Shown: positions 1 to 7,915 of the stretch, piece by piece
How positions within the stretch are numbered: the stretch's first letter is position 1
Layout of the letters: each line of letters starts with the position of its first letter
From: Hyphomicrobiales bacterium
Lineage (GTDB): Bacteria; Pseudomonadota; Alphaproteobacteria; Rhizobiales; Rhizobiaceae
Length of the DNA stretch: 51,332 nt
Assembly (NCBI GenBank): GCA_026400435.1
Contig: JAPLOZ010000034.1
Span: 1 to 51,332 of the forward strand
Direction: 5' to 3'
Made by a program: the position numbers and the translations under genes
Notes under the pieces: generated by a model
Database searches by the model: none
Seen by the model: only the letters and a program-made list of their open reading frames with translations
Told to the model about the DNA's origin: nothing

Positions 1-318
1 TGGTTCACCGGCCGCAAGCGCTTCCAGGCCGCGTCGCGCACGACGCTCGGCGTGTTCGAGCCGGTCGGCACTCGCATCCGCATCAACCCGCTGGCGCGCT
101 GGACCACCTCCGACCAGGCCGACTACATGCGCTCGCACAGCCTGCGTGAGAATCCGCTGGTGGCCTATGGTTATTTGTCCATCGGCTGTTTTCCCTGCAC
201 ACAGCCCGTCCAGCCGGGTGAGGACGCGCGCAGTGGTCGTTGGGCGGGTCAGGCAAAGATCGAATGTGGCATCCATCTGACCGGGCTCGATGCATCGCTG
301 ACGGATTCGTCGCTCTGA
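1..318 (+). CDS. cysH: Phosphoadenylyl/adenylyl-sulfate reductase, C-terminal part
   Basis: This is the last 105 residues of an assimilatory sulfate reductase. The enzyme reduces APS or PAPS to sulfite in cysteine biosynthesis in the cytoplasm. The 5' end lies outside the window. Two family signatures are visible: a CFPC pair, the second half of the cysteine set that binds the [4Fe-4S] cluster in APS-type enzymes, and the C-terminal ECGIH motif that carries the catalytic cysteine. The CxxC pair argues for the APS-using, iron-sulfur type common in rhizobia rather than the enterobacterial PAPS type, which lacks it. The DUF934 gene that follows about 80 bases downstream is a usual partner of cysH, so the two are probably co-transcribed with sulfite reductase genes upstream of the window. 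Confidence 0.93.
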   Translation, partial: WFTGRKRFQAASRTTLGVFEPVGTRIRINPLARWTTSDQADYMRSHSLRENPLVAYGYLSIGCFPCTQPVQPGEDARSGRWAGQAKIECGIHLTGLDASLTDSSL

Positions 319-399
319 CCTTCCCCGTCTATTAAATCCTCGCGTCCAGCAACGGCCGGCCGTTTGCGCGCACTGGAAACAGGAAGAAGAATAGTTCAT

Positions 400-963
400 A
401 TGCTCGCTCCCATGACCGACACCAAGCCTCAAGCCAGCGTGCCGACCGGACAGGGACCAGGCCCGCGTCTGTGGACGCCGGCCGGCTTCCGCGAAGATGA
501 ATGGAGCCATGCCGAAAGCGCGGAAGCACTTGCTGGCAACGGGCGCTTCATCCTGCCGCTGGCGATCGTCCTGGGTCTGGATCCGGAACTTCGCAAATCC
601 GCGAAGGAGCGCCTGGGGGTGCTGCTTCAGCCCGGCGACAAGCTCGACGCGATTGTCGAGTTGCTCGATCAGTTGTCCCTGGTGGCGCTGGCCTTCCCGG
701 CGTTCAATGACGGCCGGTCCTTCTCCAAGGCCGAACTGCTGCGTTCGCGCCATAAATTCGAAGGCAAGGTGCGTGCAACCGGGCAGGTGCTGATCGACCA
801 GCTTCCGCATATGCTGCGCGTTGGCTTCGATGAGTTCGAAGTCTCGCATCCGGTTCTGATCGGACGTCTGGAGAACGGAGATGTCGGCGGGCTCGGGCTC
901 TATTACCAGCCCACATCGGCGGATGTAGGCAAGCCCGGAAGATACTCCTGGCGACGCGGGTAG
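400..963 (+). CDS. DUF934 family protein linked to sulfate assimilation
   Basis: This 187-residue soluble protein belongs to the DUF934 family, which is encoded beside cysH and cysI in many proteobacteria. No enzymatic activity is established for it; an accessory role in sulfite reduction or oxidoreductase maturation is only inferred from neighbourhood. The family hallmarks are visible: a central FNDGRSFS motif and the C-terminal GLGLYYQP stretch ending in YSWRR. An AGGAAG ribosome-binding site about 13 bases upstream supports the ATG at 400; an in-frame ATG at 412 and a TTG at 364 are alternatives. Its 3' end overlaps, tail to tail, the reading frame of the small minus-strand gene at 903-1160. 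Confidence 0.88.
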   Translation: MLAPMTDTKPQASVPTGQGPGPRLWTPAGFREDEWSHAESAEALAGNGRFILPLAIVLGLDPELRKSAKERLGVLLQPGDKLDAIVELLDQLSLVALAFPAFNDGRSFSKAELLRSRHKFEGKVRATGQVLIDQLPHMLRVGFDEFEVSHPVLIGRLENGDVGGLGLYYQPTSADVGKPGRYSWRRG

Positions 964-1160
964 AGCCTAGTCGGCCGGTTGCCGCCCTGGCGCTCGACGC
1001 GATCAAGCTGTGAGAGCATGTCGTGAAACCGATCCGGAACATCCGCATCGATCTTGAAAGCCGGGAGGGACCGCAGGAAGCGGGTCATTTCGGTCGAGCT
1101 GAATTGCCGGCGGATCTCCTCCTGCAGTATCTCCGGCTTGCTTGGTGTAGTGTCGGTCAT
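903..1160 (-). CDS. Small conserved hypothetical protein
   Basis: This frame encodes 85 residues. I do not recognise a named family. The first 65 residues look like a real small soluble protein, with a charged, helical pattern rich in Glu, Arg and Asp and no membrane segment. The last 20 residues are read antisense to the end of the DUF934 gene and have an Arg/Pro-rich composition typical of a shadow frame, so the natural stop may once have lain near 965 and been lost. An in-frame TTG or GTG further upstream cannot be excluded. The gene faces DUF934 tail to tail and is divergent from grpE. Confidence 0.5.
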   Translation of the reverse strand: MTDTTPSKPEILQEEIRRQFSSTEMTRFLRSLPAFKIDADVPDRFHDMLSQLDRVERQGGNRPTRLYPRRQEYLPGLPTSADVGW

Positions 1161-1338
1161 GTGCCTTCCAATCCTTCGTCGGGTACAGAACTTCTCGACA
1201 TTTGAATGGTTCCCGCCGAAGAAGTGACGGGCCAACAGGCGTGCGATACGGTAAAATTTGATTTAAAATGGAACTCCGGCGCAATCTGCCGGTCGACCGG
1301 GACGTGGCAGCCGCCAGTGCGTTCGGTTGGCCGTGGCA

Positions 1339-1367
1339 CTTGATTTTTGCGCCCCAAACATCGATAT
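1339..1367 (+). promoter_or_regulatory. Sigma-32-like heat-shock promoter of grpE
   Basis: CTTGAT at 1339-1344 and CGATAT at 1362-1367 are separated by exactly 17 bases. This is close to the rhizobial RpoH pattern CTTGAA-N17-CCATAT and lies 32 bases before the grpE start. The same element, with a better match, occurs before hsp20 at 32952-32980. No CIRCE inverted repeat was seen between this site and the gene. Confidence 0.5.
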
Positions 1368-1398
1368 GCGGCACAAATTCCAGGATTGATGGACGCCG

Positions 1399-2031
1399 AT
1401 GAGCCACGACGCAAAAGACGAACATGCAGGCGACGAGATCAAGGCGTCCGAGACGGGCGCGGAGCGCGCCGACGGGACGGTCGAAGGCGACTATGAAGCC
1501 TTGATGCGTCTTTTGAAGGAGAATGAGGAACTCAAGGACCGCGCGCTGCGCGTAGCGGCGGAAATGGAAAATCTCCGCCGTCGCACCGCGCGCGATGTGC
1601 ATGACGCCAGGAGCTACGCCATCGCCAATTTCGCCCGCGACATGCTGTCCGTGTCCGACAACCTGCGCCGTGCTCTCGACGCGATCCCCGCTGAGGCGAT
1701 GGCTGCCGGCGATGCCGGGTTCAAGGCCCTCATCGAGGGGGTGGATATCACCGAGCGCGCGATGCTTTCCGCGCTTGAGCGGCACGGGGTGAAGAAACTT
1801 CAGCCCGAAGGCGAGAAGTTCGATCCTAACTTCCACCAGGCGATTTTCGAGGTTCCCAACGACAGCGTCGCGGCAAATACGGTGGTGCAGGTGGTGCAGC
1901 CCGGCTATTCGATCGGAGACCGCGTGTTGCGGCCCGCCATGGTCGGTGTTTCGCGGGGCGGCGCCAAGGTTGCGGGCGACGCTCCGGCGGAGCCGGGTCC
2001 GCCGGATGGTCTGGCCGAGACCGACGCCTGA
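1399..2031 (+). CDS. grpE: Nucleotide exchange factor GrpE
   Basis: GrpE is the ADP/ATP exchange factor of the DnaK-DnaJ chaperone cycle and acts as a dimer in the cytoplasm. The 210-residue protein has the expected layout. An acidic N-terminal tail is followed by a long helical dimerisation stalk at about 45-130, with [14 protein letters not shown] and the [18 protein letters not shown] pattern. A compact C-terminal beta domain follows at about 140-195, with [13 protein letters not shown] and the [16 protein letters not shown] signature. The length is normal for alphaproteobacteria. In many rhizobia grpE sits beside hrcA; here the upstream neighbour is instead a small hypothetical gene, so grpE seems to be a stand-alone unit under its own sigma-32-type promoter. 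Confidence 0.97.
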   Translation: MSHDAKDEHAGDEIKASETGAERADGTVEGDYEALMRLLKENEELKDRALRVAAEMENLRRRTARDVHDARSYAIANFARDMLSVSDNLRRALDAIPAEAMAAGDAGFKALIEGVDITERAMLSALERHGVKKLQPEGEKFDPNFHQAIFEVPNDSVAANTVVQVVQPGYSIGDRVLRPAMVGVSRGGAKVAGDAPAEPGPPDGLAETDA

Positions 2032-2167
2032 TTGAGCTCGCGCCATAACGACAGGGATTTGACGGACGACTGTCGCTGGAGGGTCGCCATGTATCCTGGT
2101 CGGTTCGTGCGATGAGTTCTTTTCTCCTGCTCGACTACGCGGGCGCGGCAGTCTTCACGGCTACGGG

Positions 2168-2610
2168 GTGACCGGCCTAGGCGGCAGCTTGCAGGCAACG
2201 CTCGAAATACTGATCGGCTACCCACGGGCATGCTGGATCGTCGCGCTGCATCACCACCCCGTGGAATATCCGATAGCGTCCAAAGCCTTCGGAGCGAATC
2301 GGAACCGCGCTCATCAATGGCAGCCATTGCGTGCGCCAACTCAAGCAGGCGGCGCATCGGCTCGTCGTGATGCATGGCCACCGTCATGTCGACTGGATCG
2401 GTCGCTGGGGGCCGCTGATGATCGTCTCGGCCCCCCTCGCCGGTCATGGAAGTGACCGACGACGAGCCGACCAGCTTCTACATCCACACGCTTGCCGCCA
2501 CCGATCATGGAATTGCACTGCGCCAGCCGGAGCGTATCGACATCGCACCCGGCGACACTGCTCCGATCATCCGACCGGACCGGATGCGGCTCGCGCCACC
2601 GTCGTCCTAG
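2168..2610 (+). pseudogene. Frameshifted metallophosphoesterase remnant (C-terminal part)
   Basis: Three successive reading frames together give one recognisable calcineurin-like phosphoesterase C-terminus. Frame one (2168-2290) reads through WIVALHHHPVEYP to KAFG. Frame two (2292 to about 2438) continues with ERIGTALINGS and the metal-binding MHGHRHVDWIG motif up to LMIVSAP. Frame three (about 2437-2610) continues with SPVMEVTDDEP and ends at a TAG. Each switch falls where the family sequence would run on, so at least two frameshifting indels are needed. The N-terminal two thirds of the enzyme is absent. The remnant cannot make a working protein and is read as a decaying gene. The surrounding bases 2032-2167 and 2611-2700 hold no gene that I can recognise. 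Confidence 0.72.
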
Positions 2611-2727
2611 CGGCGGCACTACCACCCGCGCCGACGTTGGGCCAATTGACTCATGGCGTTTGACTGTCCATTGCTGAGGAACGAACTTTAGCACTGCCCA
2701 TGAATTTTTGTCAGGAGGGTGACAATC

Positions 2728-3357
2728 ATGACTATGAATACTTCCGCAGAGTCGGCCGGAAAGATCCTCAGTGCAAGAGGGATAAGCCCGGGGTGGCTGC
2801 TCGCGCTCGGTGTGCTCATGACAGTGCTCGGAGTAATCGGGCTTGGCATGTCGTACTGGTTGACAACTGTTGCGATTTTCTGGCTCGGCATACTTGCGAT
2901 AGTTGGCGGTGTGGCGCAGATTTTGGACGCCTTTCACCACAGAGAATGGAAAGGCATTGTCTGGCATTTGATCATCGGGGCCGTTTATATTGCGGCAGGA
3001 TTTTTGATGATCACGACGCCGCTTTCTTCTGCGTTCTGGCTGACCCTATTTCTTGCGATTTCGCTGGTTGTTACCGGAATATCCAGGATATTTTTATCGC
3101 TGCAAATGCGCGGCCAAAGCGGCGCCTGGCTTTGGGTCTTGCTCTCCGGCGTCATTTCGATCGCTTTGGGCGCAATTATCTACGGGGCCGTTGCACCCCC
3201 CGGCGCGGAAGCGTTGGCCACGCCAGAAGGTCAATTGCAATGGGTTAGCAACTGGGGCGGTTTCATAGGGCTTTTCGTCGCGGTCGAATTTATCATGGAA
3301 GGCTTGTCCCTGATCTCGATCGCGTCCACTGCCAAGCGAGCGGGTTATGGCGCCTGA
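2728..3357 (+). CDS. HdeD-family (DUF308) membrane protein
   Basis: This 209-residue integral membrane protein resembles HdeD, an inner-membrane protein tied to acid resistance in Escherichia coli whose biochemical role is unknown. Six hydrophobic segments in three paired hairpins are visible, for example around GWLLALGVLMTVLGVIG, FWLGILAIVGGVAQI, and WLWVLLSGVISIALGAIIYG. The repeated G-x-x-x-G-rich hairpins and an FHHREWKG loop are typical of the family. The start is fixed by an AGGAGG ribosome-binding site at 2713-2718, nine bases before ATG 2728; a GTG at 2719 lies too close. Base composition is lower in GC than the neighbouring genes. A general-stress role is inferred from the family only. 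Confidence 0.85.
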   Translation: MTMNTSAESAGKILSARGISPGWLLALGVLMTVLGVIGLGMSYWLTTVAIFWLGILAIVGGVAQILDAFHHREWKGIVWHLIIGAVYIAAGFLMITTPLSSAFWLTLFLAISLVVTGISRIFLSLQMRGQSGAWLWVLLSGVISIALGAIIYGAVAPPGAEALATPEGQLQWVSNWGGFIGLFVAVEFIMEGLSLISIASTAKRAGYGA

Positions 3358-3526
3358 TTATCGCCGGCCGTTCGCAGCCGTGGACGTGGTTGAAGCCTGG
3401 TGACGTTTGCGAGGGGATAGATGAGCCCGGAACGAAGAAGAAGTGAGGGGCAGGAATCTCAGGCTTCGCACTCCCGACCCTGGCCGCTGTTGACGGGCAT
3501 ACGGCGGTGCAGGAGTGCCTCTTGAC

Positions 3527-4567
3527 ATGAGCACAAGCCGGGGCTCGAAAGCGATGATCTTCCTCATCGCCGCGATTTTGGGTTTTGGCGCGCTGCATTT
3601 GGCCGATGCTGTCTTTGCACCGCTGGCGCTCGCCCTGTTCATCATGGCGCTCATCTGGCCGCTGCAGCGCAGGCTTGCGGCCCGATTGCCCGGCATGCTC
3701 GCGCTTACCATCAGCATCGTCGTCATGCTCGCCGTCGTGCTGCTCTTCATCTCGTTGGTGGCGTGGAGTTTCGGGCGCGTCGGACACTCATTTGTCGCCG
3801 ACGCCGCGCGCTATCAGGGGCTTTACGACCAGGCTGTGGCGTGGCTCGACAGTCATGGCGTCGAGATCGGAGGCCTGTGGGCCGAGCATTTCAATGTGCA
3901 GTGGGTGGTGCGCAGCGCCGGCCAGGTCGCCGGCCGCATCAACACCACGCTCACCTTCGGCATCATAGCCGCGGTCTATGTGATGCTCGGCCTGCTCGAG
4001 GTCGACGACATGCATCGTCGAATCCTCGCGCTGAACAACAAGGAGGCCAGCCGAGTTCTGCTGGATGGCATCGGCCAGACTGCCCTCAAGCTACGAAAAT
4101 ACATGGTGGTGCGAACCTGGATGAGCCTGGTGACCGGCCTTCTGGTCTGGGCGCTTGCGGCCGCTTCCGGGCTGGAATTCGCGGCGGAATGGGGCGTCGT
4201 CGCCTTCGTGCTGAACTATATCCCGTTCATGGGACCTTTCGTGGCCACGCTGTTTCCCACCCTGTTCGCGATGGCCCAGTTCGGGTCGTGGCAGGGCGTG
4301 TTCCTGATATTCATCGGCTTCAACTTGATCCAGTTCGCGGTTGGCAGCTATGTCGAGCCGCGCGTCGCCGGCAACGCCTTGTCCATGTCGCCCTTCATCG
4401 TCTTGTTCTCAGTGTTCTTCTGGGCCGCCGTATGGGGAGTGTTTGGCGCGTTCATCGGCGTGCCGATCACCATCGCGGTTTTGACCTTTTGCGCCCAGCA
4501 CCCCTCCAGCCGATGGATATCCGACCTCGTCGGCGGCGCCGCCCAAATGGAACGGCAGACGCCCTAG
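3527..4567 (+). CDS. AI-2E family transporter (PerM/TqsA-like permease)
   Basis: This 346-residue polytopic membrane protein belongs to the AI-2E/PerM family. Members act as small-molecule or Na+/H+ exporters, and one (TqsA) exports autoinducer-2; the substrate here is unknown. The first 80 residues contain the paired N-terminal helices. A soluble periplasmic or cytoplasmic segment follows, then the conserved C-terminal helices with the NYIPFMGPFVA motif and the paired VEPRVAGNALSMSP motif typical of the family. An AGGAG site at 3511-3515 stands eleven bases before ATG 3527; a GTG at 3515 overlaps that site and is less likely. A weak hairpin follows the stop codon. Confidence 0.9.
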   Translation: MSTSRGSKAMIFLIAAILGFGALHLADAVFAPLALALFIMALIWPLQRRLAARLPGMLALTISIVVMLAVVLLFISLVAWSFGRVGHSFVADAARYQGLYDQAVAWLDSHGVEIGGLWAEHFNVQWVVRSAGQVAGRINTTLTFGIIAAVYVMLGLLEVDDMHRRILALNNKEASRVLLDGIGQTALKLRKYMVVRTWMSLVTGLLVWALAAASGLEFAAEWGVVAFVLNYIPFMGPFVATLFPTLFAMAQFGSWQGVFLIFIGFNLIQFAVGSYVEPRVAGNALSMSPFIVLFSVFFWAAVWGVFGAFIGVPITIAVLTFCAQHPSSRWISDLVGGAAQMERQTP

Positions 4568-4588
4568 GTAGCCCGCTCAGGCTACTTT
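4568..4588 (+). terminator. Weak hairpin, possible terminator
   Basis: GTAGCC (4568-4573) and GGCTAC (4580-4585) form a perfect six-base-pair stem with a six-base loop, starting directly after the permease stop codon and followed by only three T residues. The short T-run makes intrinsic termination uncertain. Confidence 0.35.
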
Positions 4589-4720
4589 GCCACGCCGGCG
4601 GCCTCCATGAGGGCTTGCTTCATGCGTACTATAGTGTCACGTTCGGGTGACTCCAATCGAGTATATGGCCTTGGAATTTGCAACATGACAGTCCGCGGCC
4701 TTCGAAGAAAAGAATTTCCT

Positions 4721-6127
4721 GTGACAAAACCTGCATCCGGTAGCAAATCGGAGTCGAGTTCATTGGATAGCGACGCTTGTATCCTTGCGATCGCGCGATT
4801 CGCGCGAGAATGCCGAAGTGAAACGCGACACAATAGACATTTCCGGGTAGCTGCGGCAGCCGGTGCGCTCTGTGCGATATCAGTTGCCATGACGCCGACA
4901 CTTTCGGTCGCGCAATCTGTTCAGGCTAGCCCGACCTACGCGGAGCCGACCTATCCCGATCTTCTCGACGGAACGATGTCCCCGGAGGGCGACCTTGAAG
5001 ACGACGCCATCCCGAAGCGGGGCTTCTTTCGGTTCCCGACCAGCTTCGGCCCGTGGATGGAATTCAAGCAATCGCTGCAGCAGAACTATGGCATCACGAT
5101 CGGCGGTTCGTACGGCATACTCTATCAGAACTACAGCCAGAGCTTTGGCGGCGAGGAGGACGCCGTCGGCAGCAAGTTCACCTTCAACGTGTCCGCCGAT
5201 CTGCTGAACCGTGGCCAGGCCAACGCTTTGACGTTCGACATGGCCATCGAGGACCGGCGGCCGCTGGGCACCGACCAGCCGCCGCTGTGGGCAGGCCTGT
5301 CGGCCGGTTCGATCACCGCGACGGCGGCGACATGGGGCGAGTTCGATATCGGCGTAACCCAGGCCTATGTTCGGCAAAACCTGTTCGACGGTCGCGTCCA
5401 ATACGCAATCGGCAAGCTCTTCGCGCCCAACTTCGTCAACGCCTATCCGTTCTTCGATGACAACCGCCAGTTCCTGAATCAGAACTTTACGACCAGTCCG
5501 ACGATACCCGTACCGCTGCGCGGCTTCGGCATGGTCGGCGCGGTCTATCCGACCGAGAACAACCTTTATGTGAGCGCCGGCATATACACGCCGTACAGCG
5601 ACGATACGGGCTGGACGATCGACGACTTCTTCGAGAAGAACGACTATTTCTATAATGTCGAAGTAGGCTGGAGCGGCCTGGCGCGTACGGGCGTCCCCGT
5701 CCAGGCAAGAGGCCCGATGGACGCCAACAACGTCCACGTCACCACCTGGTACCGCGACCCGCTGGAAGACGGCAGCCCGAGGGCATATGGCGCCGCCTTC
5801 AACGCCAATTTCACGATTGGCGAAAACGCCATGTGGTTTGTTCGCGGCGGCTTGTCCGAGGGCTGGCTGATCGACCGAAACCTGGCTGCCGGTATCGGCT
5901 ATCGACCCACCAACGCGCCTTCTGATTTGGCTGGCGTGGCCATCGGCTGGGCTCGACCTGCTATCTCCGGCCTGACGGATCAGTACACGGTGGAAGCGTT
6001 CTACCGCTTCCAGGTCACGGAACAGCTCGCCGTGACGCCCGACGTTCAGTTTATCGTCGATCCGGCGCTCGATCCCACCGAGGATTATCTGTGGGCGCTC
6101 GGTCTACGCGCCCGCCTGGCGTTCTGA
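4721..6127 (+). CDS. oprB: OprB-type carbohydrate-selective porin
   Basis: This outer-membrane beta-barrel of about 468 residues resembles OprB porins, which pass glucose and other sugars. A long positively charged leader precedes a hydrophobic stretch (VAAAAGALCAISVAM) and a likely cleavage after SVAQ. The rest alternates in beta-strand fashion, rich in Tyr, Phe, Gly and Asn, with the family pattern YGILYQN, the LFDGRVQYAIGKLFAPNF segment and a closing strand LGLRARLAF ending in Phe, as barrel proteins do. The start is uncertain: GTG 4721 is preferred, but ATG 4685 and ATG 4607 are in frame and give unusually long leaders. The Tat-signal CoA-transferase gene follows 101 bases downstream on the same strand. 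Confidence 0.85.
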   Translation: MTKPASGSKSESSSLDSDACILAIARFARECRSETRHNRHFRVAAAAGALCAISVAMTPTLSVAQSVQASPTYAEPTYPDLLDGTMSPEGDLEDDAIPKRGFFRFPTSFGPWMEFKQSLQQNYGITIGGSYGILYQNYSQSFGGEEDAVGSKFTFNVSADLLNRGQANALTFDMAIEDRRPLGTDQPPLWAGLSAGSITATAATWGEFDIGVTQAYVRQNLFDGRVQYAIGKLFAPNFVNAYPFFDDNRQFLNQNFTTSPTIPVPLRGFGMVGAVYPTENNLYVSAGIYTPYSDDTGWTIDDFFEKNDYFYNVEVGWSGLARTGVPVQARGPMDANNVHVTTWYRDPLEDGSPRAYGAAFNANFTIGENAMWFVRGGLSEGWLIDRNLAAGIGYRPTNAPSDLAGVAIGWARPAISGLTDQYTVEAFYRFQVTEQLAVTPDVQFIVDPALDPTEDYLWALGLRARLAF

Positions 6128-6228
6128 GATTTTTTGGAGGGCCGTGGCCTGACCTGACTGAGCCGGAGAGCGGCGCGGGAGGTGCGGCACGGAACGTCAT
6201 TCCTACTAGAGGGAGCTGAAGAAAAGTC

Positions 6229-7818
6229 ATGAAGACCACCAGACGGGCAATCCTGGGCGGCGCTGCCGTCGCAACCGCCGCGCTTGGCGGGTTGTTCACG
6301 AGCGCCGCACAGGCGGCCGAGAACGCCGGCGACTTCGATATCGCCAAGGCCTTCGATGAATTCATGCTCGGCATTGGCGGCAACGCCTCGGATGGCGGCG
6401 GCGCCGTCAGCTTCGCCGGCCGCGATCCGATCGTGCGCAGCCGTTTCCGCATCGGCGCCTGCATGGCGATCCCGGCAATGGGCGCGGCGGTCGGCGCCGC
6501 CGCGATCTGGAAGGCGCGCACTGGCGAGGGCCAGGATGTTTCCGTCGACCTGCGCGAGTCGGTGTACAACATCATGCCGATCATCAAGCTCATCCTGCAG
6601 AAGAAGCAGGCTGCCGGGCGCTATGATCTGGACGATCCGGTCCCGGGCACTTTCACCTTCGTTCCGTCGCTCAATGGCCAGCTTTTTCAGGGGCCGTTGC
6701 TGCTTGGAAATCCCATGGGCTTTGCGGTCTTCCAGACCAAGGACGACCGCTTCGTAACGCCGACCGGCCTCTATCCGCACCACTACCACGGCATCCTGAA
6801 CGTCATCGGCGCTTCGCCGAACCTGGAATCGATCACTGCCGCCATAAAAAGCTGGAATGCCTTCGAGCTCGATGAGGCTATCGCGGAGGCCGGGCTCGTT
6901 CTCGGCGTTCATCGCACCACGGATGAATGGGCACTGCATCCCGAGGCGAAGCACCTTGCCGCCACGCCGCTGATCGAGATCGTCAAGATCGCCGACGGCG
7001 AACCGATCCCCTTCGACAGCAATCCGACCGCGCCGCTGTCCGGCGTCAAGGCGCTCTCAAACACTCATGTGATCGCTGGCAGCACCGCAGCCCGCACGCT
7101 GTCGGAGTATGGTGCGGAGGTCCTGCACATCGCCCGCGATCAGTCGTTCGAGCATCAGGTTATCTGGAACGACATCAACATCGGCATGCGCTCGAGCTTT
7201 GTGAACCTGCGTGATCCGCGCCAGAACGAGGCCTTCCGCACCAAGTTGCTGCCGGAGGCCGACGTCTTCATCGAAAGTTTTCGCGGGCGGTCGATGGAAA
7301 ACCTTGGCTTCGGCGTCCAGGAAATCGCGGCGACACATCCCGGCATCGTCTACCTGTCGATGCGCTGCTACAGCTGGGACGGCCCGTGGTGGTATCGCGC
7401 CGGCTTCGACATGGAGGCGCTGACCGTGTCCGGCTTTACCTTGCTCGAAGGCGAAGGGCGACCGAGCTGGCCGCCGACCATGGTACTGAACGATTACATA
7501 GCTGGCTATCTAGGTGCTGCCGGCATCATCGCGGCTCTCCGCCGCCGGGCGGCCGAGGGTGGCAGCTACCATGTGCGCGTCAGCCTCACACGGGCGGCGA
7601 TGTGGTACCAGGGTCTCGGCATGGTCGATCGCATGGGTTTCGATCCGAACGATCCGGAGCACCGCATGATCGAGCCGAGAACCATAAGCGGCCAGACGCC
7701 CTACGGAGCTCTGCAGCGGCTGGCGCCGCAAGCTGTGTTGTCCAAGACTCCGGGGAGCTGGCCGGAGCCACTGCTCAGGGTTCGCGGCGCGGACAGGGCG
7801 GAATGGCAGGGACGATAG
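6229..7818 (+). CDS. Family III (CaiB/BaiF) CoA-transferase-like protein with Tat signal peptide
   Basis: This 529-residue protein belongs to the CaiB/BaiF superfamily, whose members move CoA between acids in the cytoplasm. It has the rearranged layout of one subgroup. Residues about 45-240 match the usual C-terminal part (RTGEGQDVSVDLRE), and about 262-520 match the usual N-terminal part, ending with LSKTPGSW. Asp422 in LNDYIAGYLG aligns with the catalytic aspartate. The first 30 residues are unusual: a TRRAIL twin-arginine motif, an Ala/Gly-rich core and an AQA cleavage site, which is a textbook Tat signal. Export would place the protein where free CoA is not expected. The start ATG follows a GGAGCTGAAG ribosome site. 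The neighbour is an OprB-type porin, 101 bases upstream. Confidence 0.85.
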   Translation: MKTTRRAILGGAAVATAALGGLFTSAAQAAENAGDFDIAKAFDEFMLGIGGNASDGGGAVSFAGRDPIVRSRFRIGACMAIPAMGAAVGAAAIWKARTGEGQDVSVDLRESVYNIMPIIKLILQKKQAAGRYDLDDPVPGTFTFVPSLNGQLFQGPLLLGNPMGFAVFQTKDDRFVTPTGLYPHHYHGILNVIGASPNLESITAAIKSWNAFELDEAIAEAGLVLGVHRTTDEWALHPEAKHLAATPLIEIVKIADGEPIPFDSNPTAPLSGVKALSNTHVIAGSTAARTLSEYGAEVLHIARDQSFEHQVIWNDINIGMRSSFVNLRDPRQNEAFRTKLLPEADVFIESFRGRSMENLGFGVQEIAATHPGIVYLSMRCYSWDGPWWYRAGFDMEALTVSGFTLLEGEGRPSWPPTMVLNDYIAGYLGAAGIIAALRRRAAEGGSYHVRVSLTRAAMWYQGLGMVDRMGFDPNDPEHRMIEPRTISGQTPYGALQRLAPQAVLSKTPGSWPEPLLRVRGADRAEWQGR

Positions 7819-7915
7819 CCTGCCGGCAGCCCGGCTCGGTTCCCTTGAACGGGTGCTGGACGATCTGCCTGCCGCACGCCGCCAAGGTTCGCTTTCGTAG
7901 CGTCCGGCAAGTCGG

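Noticed and set aside
1334..1350. Sigma-54-like TGGCAC followed by TTTTGC upstream of grpE
   Set aside because: GG and GC are 12 bases apart rather than the required 10, and the same bases are better explained by the sigma-32-type promoter.
1003..2046. 347-codon minus-strand frame across grpE
   Set aside because: It is the GC-rich shadow of grpE, with His/Arg/Gly-rich composition typical of antisense frames. The same holds for the long antisense frames at 10267-11712, 11790-13130, 12935-14725, 34738-36546 and 39995-41731.
4582..4890. 102-codon minus-strand frame over the porin leader
   Set aside because: It lies antisense to the porin N-terminus and has no family match; the porin frame continues across it with barrel-like sequence.
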